Shown here: in pieces, positions 7,110 to 12,949 of the stretch
How the letters are laid out: each line of letters begins with the position of its first letter
Position numbering within the stretch: the first letter of the stretch is position 1
Source of the DNA: Chrysochromulina parva
Lineage: Eukaryota > Haptophyta > Prymnesiales > Chrysochromulinaceae
Direction: 5' to 3'
Assembly (NCBI GenBank): GCA_002887195.1
Contig: PJAB01001669.1
Span: 1-12,949 of the forward strand
DNA: 12,949 bases
The notes under the pieces: generated by a model
Told to the model about the DNA's origin: nothing
What the model saw: only the letters and a program-made list of their open reading frames with translations
Databases searched by the model: none
Made by a program: the position numbers and the translations under genes

Positions 7110-7329
7110 CGCAGTACCCAACTTGCCGTCGTCGGCTTGGAGAACTCCGAGCAAAAGATAGCAAAGGCGAAAGCAAAATACGCTCGAATTCCTAAGTAAA
7201 GTTGCGGAACTTGTAGAGCGACGGAAGAGGAAGTGCCCCGCAATAAACTCATGTTGGCTGAGCGAGCTCTCCTGCTTTCACGGGCTGTGGGAAGACGAGA
7301 TCTTTGCACACTCTTTGCACACACGCAGC
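7110..7329. promoter_or_regulatory. Divergent promoter region between kinase and Coa1/Tim21-like gene
   Basis: These 220 bp separate two divergently transcribed starts (7109 minus, 7330 plus). The part at 7150-7215 is purine-rich and AT-richer than the surrounding coding sequence (AGCAAAAGATAGCAAAGG and nearby). It is very likely to carry both promoters. No specific factor site could be named. Confidence 0.55.
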
Positions 7330-8598
7330 ATGTCCTCTGCAGCGATGCGCTGGCTGCTCGGCCCTCCGGGCGACTTTCGGCGCCTCGGCGCCTTCGGCGT
7401 TTGTGGCGGAGCCGGCATCATTGGCGCCGCACTCGGCTTTCGGCAGAGCCATCTGCGCTCTTCGCCGATCGTAGATGCGGCCGCGCAGCAGGTGCGGTCG
7501 GCAGAGGCGGTTCGCACGCTGCTCGGCGGGCCGGTGGCCTCGACCTCGGGCATCGTCGCCGGCTACATCGATCTGATGAACGGAACCGCCGTCATCACGC
7601 TGCCCATCGTCTCTGAGGCCGGCGTTCGCGCGGAAGCGCGTGTCGAGGCCGAGGCAGAGTGGGTCGTTCTAGGGGCCGAGGCGCGGGCCCGCGGCGAGGA
7701 GCCGCCGGCCGCTCCCGAAAACAGGGTTAGCTCTGACTGCCGATGGCTGCTGCGCCATCTCGAGGTGGAGCTCCTCGACGCGGCGCTTCCCGGCACAGCC
7801 GCTGCCGCCGGCGGCGCTGCAGGTGAAGCCTCCGCCGCCGCCGCCTCCGTCACCCTGTACTCGGTGCCAGCGCACGTGCCCCTCTCGCCGTGGGCGCCGA
7901 GCCGCGAGCCGTCGCGGCTGCCGCGCTCGGTGCGCGCCCTGCTGCCCAACCCTGCGGCGGTGCGCGAGGACGCGGCGGCGGGGCGCGTGATCACCGTCGC
8001 CGGCGTCGCCCTCCTAATGCATCTGGTTGCCTTCCTAGCGTTGCGCCGACGTACGATCGACGAGCGCGCCATCAGGCGGGCCGAGGCGCTGCTCACGTTG
8101 CCAGAGACGCCCGCACTGTCTGCGCTGCGTGATGCGGCCGTGGCCGCGGCCAATTCGGCGCCGCGCGCCGCCGCGGACGCGGGCATCGTGCGCCAGCCGG
8201 GAGCCGCCCTGTATGGTCGAGCGTTGCCGCACGAGGTGATCGGGTACACGGCGCTCGAATCGAATAAGGAACTCTTCTTCCGCGCCGAACGCGTGGCCGT
8301 GCGCCTGGGGGCAGGTGGCGGCCTGCGCGCGCGTCCTGGTGGCATGGCGTACGAATGGGTGCTCACGCATCTCGCTGTCGAGCCTACCGTCCTTTACTCG
8401 TCACGCCTCGCTAAACTGCCCGAGGGAGCCTCGGCCGCCGAGTGCCTCGCGGCGCTGCAGGCCATTCAGGCGCCCCCCCTCCACCTGGGCCCTGCTGATC
8501 AGCGCGTTCGCCTACCCGACGGCGCAAGCGTCGAGGCAGTGGGTGCGGCCGCCGCAGCCGCGAATGCGTCGACGAGCACGAGGACTGCTCCGCGGTAG
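7330..8598 (+). CDS. Two-TM protein with Coa1/Tim21-like region, possibly mitochondrial
   Basis: The protein has 422 residues from the ATG at 7330 (another in-frame ATG at 7345). The N-terminus has several Arg and no acidic residue before about residue 49 except one Asp. A Gly-rich hydrophobic segment follows at about 19-37. Then comes a region, about 45-150, with a helix-like stretch (SPIVDAAAQQVRSAEAV), LLGGPV, a turn and alternating strands (GTAVITLPIV, RAEARVEAEAEW). This order resembles the Coa1/Tim21 fold of mitochondrial inner-membrane assembly and import proteins. A second hydrophobic segment lies at about 220-238 (VITVAGVALLMHLVAFLAL), followed by RRR. The C-terminal 180 residues are Ala-rich, with a strand-like part ending YEWVLTHLAVEP that faintly echoes the first domain. 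The family call rests on pattern and is tentative; the length exceeds typical Coa1 proteins. Its neighbour, the helicase, also has a presequence-like N-terminus. Confidence 0.5.
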   Translation: MSSAAMRWLLGPPGDFRRLGAFGVCGGAGIIGAALGFRQSHLRSSPIVDAAAQQVRSAEAVRTLLGGPVASTSGIVAGYIDLMNGTAVITLPIVSEAGVRAEARVEAEAEWVVLGAEARARGEEPPAAPENRVSSDCRWLLRHLEVELLDAALPGTAAAAGGAAGEASAAAASVTLYSVPAHVPLSPWAPSREPSRLPRSVRALLPNPAAVREDAAAGRVITVAGVALLMHLVAFLALRRRTIDERAIRRAEALLTLPETPALSALRDAAVAAANSAPRAAADAGIVRQPGAALYGRALPHEVIGYTALESNKELFFRAERVAVRLGAGGGLRARPGGMAYEWVLTHLAVEPTVLYSSRLAKLPEGASAAECLAALQAIQAPPLHLGPADQRVRLPDGASVEAVGAAAAAANASTSTRTAPR

Positions 8599-8823
8599 CG
8601 CCGGGCGGCACAGTGGCGGCTCGTGCCTCAGGCGTGAGGACGCGCCGGTCGGCCGGTGTACGCACACCGCTCGTGAAGGGTTGTAGCTGTTCGACCTGGT
8701 TTTCGAACGAAACGCCGTGTCGTGCACTTTTGGAAGAGCCAGGGGAAACACGGCGACGTGACGAGAGCGGCTCGTCTTTTGACGGAGATCGGTTTTTCTC
8801 GTGGCTTTCTTGCGGCACAGCCC

Positions 8824-10842
8824 ATGCTCGGACGCACCGTGGCTACTCAGGCTAGGCGTGGGCCTCGACGGCTGCTCCCTGCGTACGCGACCGCGCTGCC
8901 GCCGCCTGCGGCTCTCCGCCCCCGTGGTACCATCGGCCTGGCGCCAATCGCATCAGCGCTGGCAGTGCTACGGCGCTCGCTCGTTTCGACGGCGGCTGCC
9001 GAACCTGCTGCTGCGTATGCCGCCGAAAGGCCGGCGCTGCGGCGCCCGCTCGTCTCGACGGTGATTGCGGAGCAGGCCGCTGCGACGACGCATAAGGGTG
9101 ACGACTTTCGCAAAGAGCACCAGGTCGAGCTGCACGGAGACCTTTCCGACGTGGACAGCGAGCCGGTGCTCGACTTTTCGCAGCTGGTGCGCGTGGACGA
9201 GCACGGTGGGCGCGAGCCGTTGCCTACTCGCGTCCAGCGCTTCTTCGCGGATCGTGGGTACAAGGCGCCGTCGGCGGTGCAGGCACAGTCGTTCCCGCTC
9301 GCTCTCGCCGGCCGCGACGTCGTGGGCGTCGCGCAGACGGGCTCGGGCAAGACGCTCGGCTTCCTCGTGCCCCTCTTCTGGCAGGTGGCCGCGGCGCGGC
9401 GCGAGGCGGCGCAGAAGGGAGAGCGCGGGCTGCTCGGGCCGCTTGCGGTGGTGCTCGCGCCGACGCGCGAGCTCGCGCAGCAGATTGAGAAGGAGGCTCA
9501 GGAGGTGGGTGCCGCCTTTGGGTGCACCTCTGTATGCGTCTTCGGAGGGCAGGACAAGCGGCTGCAGGAGCGCTCGATCGCGAAGCTTCGCAAGCAACTC
9601 GACCTTGTGGTCGCGACACCCGGCCGGCTATGTGACTTCATCCAGATGCGCGTGCTCCCGATGCACGCGGTCCGGTTCCTGGTGCTCGATGAGGCAGATC
9701 GCATGCTCGATATGGGCTTTGAGCCGCAGCTGCGCGAGGTGGTGGAGACGATGCCCGAATCCAGTGCGGGCCGGCAGACGCTCATGTTCTCGGCCACGTG
9801 GCCCAGGGAAGTGCAGCAGCTCGCCGCAGAATTTGCAAGCCGGCCGGTGCGCATCAACATTGGTGGTGGCGACGGCCACCTCGTCGCCAACAGGGACATC
9901 GCGCAGCACGTGGTCGTTCACACAAGCACGCTGAGCAAGCTGGAGGCACTCAGCGGGCTGCTGAGCTCCGGGCAGGCGCGTGCGGTCGAGTCCTCCGGAG
10001 AGGTTGGCATGCGCGGAGGCGGCATGCGCGAGGGCGGCATGCGCGGAGGCGGCATGCGCGAGGGCGGCATGCGCGGCTCACGCGGCGCGCCCGCGCTTGG
10101 CTGTCACTCGATCGTCTTTGTGACCCGCAAGCGAGACGCAGACATGGTCGCCGCCGACATCCGCGACTCGTGCCAGGGTATCAACGTGCAGACGCTGCAT
10201 GGCGATCTATCGCAGTCACGGCGCGATCAGGTGCTTAGCGACGCAAAGACAGGGCGCGTGCACGTGCTCGTCGCGACCGACGTGGCCGCGCGCGGTCTGG
10301 ATGTGAGCACGATCAGGCAGGTGATCAACTTCGACATGCCGACCAACATGGAGGACTATATCCATCGCATCGGGCGTACCGGCCGTGCGGGCAACAAGGG
10401 CGAGGCACACACCTTCCTTGACGTTGAAAAGGACACGCCCCATGTGCACAAGCTGTGCCAGGTGCTCCGCGATCACGAGCAGCCTGTGCCGCCCGATCTG
10501 CAGCAGCTCGCCGACTCTCTGCGTAAGCGCGGGGTGCCCGAGTCGCGCTACCAGCGAGGGCGCGCCGGCGGCGGCGGCGCGCGCGGCGGCGGCACCGGTG
10601 GCTGGCGGGGCGGGGGCGCGCGCCAATCGCAGAGCTTCGGGAGCGGCCGCAACGGCGGCTATGGCGGCAGCGGTGGCTACGGCGGCTACGGCGGCGGTCG
10701 GGACTTTGAGGGCGGGCGCGGGCGCGGGCGCGGCGGCGAGCGTGATTACGAGGACCAGGGATTCGGGCGCGCTGCTGGCAGTGGACGGCCGTACCGTGGC
10801 GCAGGCAGGAGGCCAGCGCGGGACGAGCTCTTTGACGATTGA
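8824..10842 (+). CDS. DEAD-box ATP-dependent RNA helicase, DDX5/Dbp2-like core, presequence-like N-terminus
   Basis: The protein has 672 residues from the ATG at 8824; the frame is open upstream to a GTG at 8722 but has no earlier ATG. All helicase motifs are present: Q motif Gln at about 153, AQTGSGKT 170-177, PTRELA 213-218, TPGR 265-268, DEAD 289-292, SAT 323-325, ARGLD 489-493, HRIGRTGR 514-521. RQTLMFSATWPREVQQLA resembles the DDX5/Dbp2 group. The first roughly 95 residues are rich in Arg, Ala, Leu and Ser with almost no acidic residues, as in a mitochondrial (or plastid) presequence. The C-terminus, about 575-667, is RGG- and GGYGG-rich and should bind RNA. That combination resembles plant mitochondrial RNA helicases. 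The linker between the two RecA domains is expanded to about 50 residues with GMRGG/GMREG repeats. Start and targeting are inferred; the helicase call is firm. Confidence 0.93.
   Translation: MLGRTVATQARRGPRRLLPAYATALPPPAALRPRGTIGLAPIASALAVLRRSLVSTAAAEPAAAYAAERPALRRPLVSTVIAEQAAATTHKGDDFRKEHQVELHGDLSDVDSEPVLDFSQLVRVDEHGGREPLPTRVQRFFADRGYKAPSAVQAQSFPLALAGRDVVGVAQTGSGKTLGFLVPLFWQVAAARREAAQKGERGLLGPLAVVLAPTRELAQQIEKEAQEVGAAFGCTSVCVFGGQDKRLQERSIAKLRKQLDLVVATPGRLCDFIQMRVLPMHAVRFLVLDEADRMLDMGFEPQLREVVETMPESSAGRQTLMFSATWPREVQQLAAEFASRPVRINIGGGDGHLVANRDIAQHVVVHTSTLSKLEALSGLLSSGQARAVESSGEVGMRGGGMREGGMRGGGMREGGMRGSRGAPALGCHSIVFVTRKRDADMVAADIRDSCQGINVQTLHGDLSQSRRDQVLSDAKTGRVHVLVATDVAARGLDVSTIRQVINFDMPTNMEDYIHRIGRTGRAGNKGEAHTFLDVEKDTPHVHKLCQVLRDHEQPVPPDLQQLADSLRKRGVPESRYQRGRAGGGGARGGGTGGWRGGGARQSQSFGSGRNGGYGGSGGYGGYGGGRDFEGGRGRGRGGERDYEDQGFGRAAGSGRPYRGAGRRPARDELFDD
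8962..9084 (+). repeat. Imperfect 69-bp-spaced direct repeat in helicase N-terminus
   Basis: Positions 8962-9015 and 9031-9084 are similar copies offset by 69 bp (23 codons). They encode LRRSLVSTAAAEPAAA and LRRPLVSTVIAEQAAA. The copies have diverged at several bases, so the duplication is older than the exact 15-bp repeats elsewhere. It lengthens the Arg/Ala-rich putative targeting region. Confidence 0.8.
10006..10075 (+). repeat. 15-bp minisatellite (about 4.7 copies) in helicase linker
   Basis: GGCATGCGCGGAGGC and its variant GGCATGCGCGAGGGC alternate at 10006-10020, 10021-10035, 10036-10050 and 10051-10065. A partial fifth copy runs to about 10075. Each unit contains the palindrome GCATGC and encodes GMRGG or GMREG. 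The higher-order unit is 30 bp, so the array also looks like a two-step duplication. Confidence 0.95.
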
Positions 10843-10944
10843 GTGAGTGCAGAACGAGCACTTTCTGGGCGAAATCGCCACAGCAGCGGCCGCGCGTTGG
10901 GTCCGCTTGCATGCGCCGTACTCGTACATACAATCTCACACCCC

Positions 10945-10989
10945 ACGCGCGCGCGCAGAACCTTCGCGCGCAGAACCTACGCGCGCGCG
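10945..10989. repeat. 15-bp-period repeat flanked by alternating CG tracts
   Basis: CGCGCGCAGAACCT occurs at 10950-10963 and again at 10965-10978, a period of 15 bp. ACGCGCGCGCG tracts overlap or flank the copies (10945-10955 and 10979-10989). Alternating CG runs of this kind can adopt left-handed DNA. It lies about 100 bp after the helicase stop, in its probable 3' UTR. Confidence 0.85.
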
Positions 10990-11372
10990 TGCCGCTGTCC
11001 GTCTGTCCGGGAGCCTTGGTGGGCCTGAGGAGGCGGGCTGATTGCAAGATGCGCTCTAGTGCGAACGTGGTTCGCGCGAGGTGAGCGGGGACAGCGGGGT
11101 GCCTAGAGTGTGGCTCTGGCTGGGTCCGTGGTGCTGGTCGGTGCGCACTCAGTCACAAGGTGGTCATGCTGCTTGCTGGCATGCACCTGCATGCTGGGCG
11201 GAGCGAAGCGTGTGCCTCCGTGTGGTGTTTCGGTGTCGTCGTTCGTGGTGGGGTGCAGCTTTGTATCAAAAAGACGGCGGGGGAGGCTAGGCTCCGAGCC
11301 CCGGTCCGGAGGCAAATGTGGAAATGATTACGAAATGCGATGCCGTATCGATTGGCGCCGCCGTTCGATCGT

Positions 11373-11392
11373 ATCGCGATCTTAATCGCGAT
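11373..11392. repeat. Paired ATCGCGAT palindromes (8-bp stem, CTTA loop)
   Basis: ATCGCGAT occurs at 11373-11380 and 11385-11392, separated by CTTA. Because the 8-mer is its own reverse complement, the two copies are both a direct and an inverted repeat and could fold as an 8-bp stem with a four-base loop. A CGATCG just upstream and CGATCG just downstream add to the symmetry. Confidence 0.8.
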
Positions 11393-11498
11393 CGCGGGTC
11401 ACGCTAAGACCTTTCGCATCGTGCGGTCGAGGCCGGCGGCGCGTCAGTGAAAAGGTAGCCCGGGCCCGGAACGTCACCGCCGCCCGCCGCGCCGGTTA

Positions 11499-11512
11499 TT
11501 TTTTATAAAAAA
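11499..11512. promoter_or_regulatory. Perfect T6ATA6-type palindrome with TATA core
   Basis: TTTTTTATAAAAAA is a perfect 14-bp palindrome in a locally GC-rich region and reads as a TATA-like box on both strands. No gene start can be tied to it, so it may instead mark a 3'-end or cleavage region, or an unannotated transcript. Confidence 0.35.
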
Positions 11513-11555
11513 ATCGTACACGACGCGCGTTACCGTTCGGTTAGAGATGCGCGCG

Positions 11556-11581
11556 GCGCCGCCGCATGGCGGCGGCGGCGC
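11556..11581. repeat. GC-rich inverted repeat (10-bp stem, 6-nt loop)
   Basis: GCGCCGCCGC at 11556-11565 is the exact reverse complement of GCGGCGGCGC at 11572-11581, with ATGGCG between. It would form a very stable hairpin in RNA or single-stranded DNA. It lies about 45 bp from the AT palindrome, in the 3' flank of the ARM gene. Confidence 0.75.
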
Positions 11582-11830
11582 GATACATCTTAGGTACTTC
11601 GGGTACGACGTACGAGGTGCCACGTCGCGCATCTTGTGTGGATCGTGCTGTGCGTGTGTGTGGAGGTGCCGCTGTGTCGCTGTTATGAGTGCGGAGTCAT
11701 CCTCAAGCCCCACTTCTCCACCATGCGGGGAGTGCCGGCGTGTGCACAATTTCCAAGTTGGTTGAGCAGCGACTCCCACACATCATCCATTCTCCCAAGC
11801 GCGCGTGCGTTGACGTGTGCGCGCCCTCTC

Positions 11831-12763
11831 TCAGTGGGTCGGACTCTCAGCCGCGCCCCATCCTTGCATCATCCGGAAGGCGCGATGGCGAACGCCGTCG
11901 TACCGAGCGCGCGTCTCGCGTGCCACCTTGACGTGGGCAGACGGGCTGAGCTTCTGCGGCGGCGCGCTGCTGTCAATCAGCCGCGCGCCAAACGTTGCAG
12001 CCTCTCCGCGCAGCAGTGGCGAGCCCATGGACGCGATACCGTTGAGCGTCTCGGCCAAACCGTTGGCTTGCAGCTGCGTACGCACCTCGGCATTGTTCAC
12101 CTGCAGCACCTCGAGCGCGCCGAGCGCGCCGAGCTTCTGCATGTCGCTGCCGTACGAGGCCATATCGAGCAGCGGGGCGACGGCACCCTCGGCTGCGATC
12201 ATCGCCTGGCACGCCGGGTTCTCGGCGAGCGCCGACAGCGCACCAGTCGCTGCATGCTGCACACCTGGCTCGGCCGCACTCAGCATGCGAACGAGCGGCG
12301 GCACGGCGCCCGCCTTGCAAATCTCGAGCTGGTGGTCATTGTCGTCCTGGGTACTTGGGTCGTCCAGCGCAAGCGCGTGCAGTGCGGTCGCGCCGAGATG
12401 CTGCCGTCGTGTGCTCTCCGAGCTGAGCGCCTTGACGACCGGCGGCAGCGCCCCACCGGCCACGATGGCAACGCGAAAGGCGACCGCCTGCTCCCTGCCG
12501 GCCTCGCCCGTGTGTACAGCCAGCTCGACGAGCCGCTCCAGCGCGCCCTCCTTGGACGCATCCGACCCGTGCTGCAGCACTGCCAGGATGTCCTTGAGCG
12601 CGTCCCTCAGCTCACTCTCGAGGAGCGGCTCGACGCCTCCATCCGCGGAGATTTCGGAGCGCAACCGTTCGGCGCCCTTTTCTTCGGAAGCACCCTTGCT
12701 GCCGCCGCCGCCTCGCACAGACACGAGTAGGTAGAAAAGCGCGCAGAGGAAGAGAGAGCGCAT
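11831..12763 (-). CDS. Signal-peptide-bearing armadillo (ARM) repeat protein
   Basis: I choose the ATG at 12763, which begins MRSLFLCALFYLLVSVRGG, a typical secretory signal peptide; an upstream in-frame ATG at 12811 would bury it. The product has 310 residues. After a Gly/Ser/Glu-rich linker (about 17-45) and a helical region comes a run of ARM-type repeats, about 100-265, with recurring phrases of the form I-x-A-G-A-x-x-P-L-V and A-x-x-A-L-x-x-L-A (for example AGAVPPLVRML, AATGALSALAE, EGAVAPLLDMA). The last about 45 residues are basic and probably disordered, ending SPTH. ARM proteins are usually cytosolic scaffolds, so ER or secretory targeting is unusual. The SIL1/Fes1 Hsp70 exchange factors are one lumenal ARM-like family it could belong to, but the match is not specific. 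The 3' end faces the helicase gene. Confidence 0.75.
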   Translation of the reverse strand: MRSLFLCALFYLLVSVRGGGGSKGASEEKGAERLRSEISADGGVEPLLESELRDALKDILAVLQHGSDASKEGALERLVELAVHTGEAGREQAVAFRVAIVAGGALPPVVKALSSESTRRQHLGATALHALALDDPSTQDDNDHQLEICKAGAVPPLVRMLSAAEPGVQHAATGALSALAENPACQAMIAAEGAVAPLLDMASYGSDMQKLGALGALEVLQVNNAEVRTQLQANGLAETLNGIASMGSPLLRGEAATFGARLIDSSAPPQKLSPSAHVKVARETRARYDGVRHRAFRMMQGWGAAESPTH

Positions 12764-12949
12764 GGTCGGCGAATGGTCGCGGTGGCGGAAAAGTGGGCTT
12801 CGCTGTGACATTCATGTTAATACACACAACACGTGAACGTAGTCTGGTAACGGCTCGTTACCGCTCGCGCCTGCCTAGCGCGCCTCTTGCACGGAGGCGA
12901 TCAGAAACCAGGTTGGAATTACTCTAACCAGCAAAGAGACACACATCTC
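12764..12949 (-). promoter_or_regulatory. Upstream region of the ARM gene with E/G-box and inverted repeat
   Basis: Within 70-100 bp upstream of the chosen ATG lie CACGTG (12830-12835), a palindromic bHLH/bZIP-type core, and a perfect dyad GGTAACG-GCT-CGTTACC (12846-12862). The dyad contains the TAACGG/CCGTTA core used by many MYB proteins. The region is otherwise unremarkable up to the window edge. Binding is inferred from motif resemblance only. Confidence 0.4.

Larger units (their letters stand above)
10843..11830. other. Convergent intergenic region with repeats and hairpins
   Basis: This 988-bp gap lies between the helicase stop (+) and the ARM gene stop (-). It holds a CG-alternating direct repeat (10945-10989), a GT-rich stretch (about 11090-11260), two closely spaced ATCGCGAT palindromes, a T6ATA6 palindrome and a GC-rich hairpin. 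Frames of 60-100 codons occur on both strands but show no protein-like features. It should contain both 3' UTRs, and it is longer than the other gaps in the window, so an unrecognised non-coding RNA gene is possible. No tRNA or snRNA was recognised. Confidence 0.5.

Noticed and set aside
6579..7199. 206-codon plus-strand frame antisense to the kinase N-terminus
   Set aside because: The opposite strand encodes clear cyclic-nucleotide pockets; this frame has no recognisable feature.
8722..8823. GTG-initiated extension of the helicase frame
   Set aside because: Nuclear genes rarely start at GTG and the first ATG at 8824 directly begins a presequence-like segment; the upstream part is likely 5' UTR.
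11355..11375. GTTCGATC resembling a tRNA B box
   Set aside because: No matching A box, no acceptor stem and no cloverleaf around it; probably chance within a CGATCG-rich patch.
11636..12734. Two long plus-strand frames (364 and 305 codons) antisense to the ARM gene
   Set aside because: The minus strand has a signal peptide and periodic ARM repeats; the plus frames are Arg/His- or Ser/Ala-rich mirrors with no motif.

Overview
This is a GC-rich eukaryotic nuclear window, most likely from a microbial alga or related protist. The evidence is long uninterrupted reading frames with strong C/G third-position bias, compact gene spacing on both strands with no bacterial-type operons, and eukaryote-only families: a COPI-type ArfGAP, a SUMO-like-domain protein and a single-chain cyclic-nucleotide-dependent kinase. 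The Cys-rich motif of the gene entering at the left edge recurs in algal and protist proteins. I lean towards a haptophyte-like alga on GC content and gene style, but the sequence cannot fix the lineage.

Layout: (1) a partial minus-strand Cys-rich gene (371 to <1); (2) a short divergent spacer; (3) an ArfGAP2/3 (Glo3)-like gene, + 591-2810, with one probable intron; (4) a tandem SUMO-like-domain (NIP45/Rad60/Esc2-like) gene, + 3021-4124; (5) a 660-bp convergent spacer; (6) a protein kinase G-like gene, - 7109-4785; (7) a 220-bp divergent promoter region; (8) a two-membrane-segment protein with a Coa1/Tim21-like region, + 7330-8598; (9) a DEAD-box RNA helicase with a presequence-like N-terminus, + 8824-10842; (10) a ~990-bp convergent spacer with repeats and hairpins; (11) a signal-peptide-bearing ARM-repeat protein, - 12763-11831, with its upstream region reaching the right edge.

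The genes do not form one pathway. They look like ordinary neighbours in a compact nuclear genome: Golgi-ER traffic (ArfGAP), SUMO/genome maintenance (SLD protein), cyclic-nucleotide signalling (kinase), possible mitochondrial biogenesis (Coa1/Tim21-like protein and presequence-bearing helicase, adjacent and co-oriented) and the secretory pathway (ARM protein). Two gene pairs are divergent and two are convergent.

The most notable details are: a kinase whose two intact cyclic-nucleotide pockets both lack the threonine associated with cGMP preference; a KDEL C-terminus on a protein expected to be cytosolic; an expanded GMR-GG minisatellite linker between the two RecA domains of the helicase; an intron whose GT-AG boundaries would break the reading frame; and repeated 15-bp tandem duplications in several genes and one spacer. 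No mobile element, CRISPR array, rRNA or tRNA gene was recognised.
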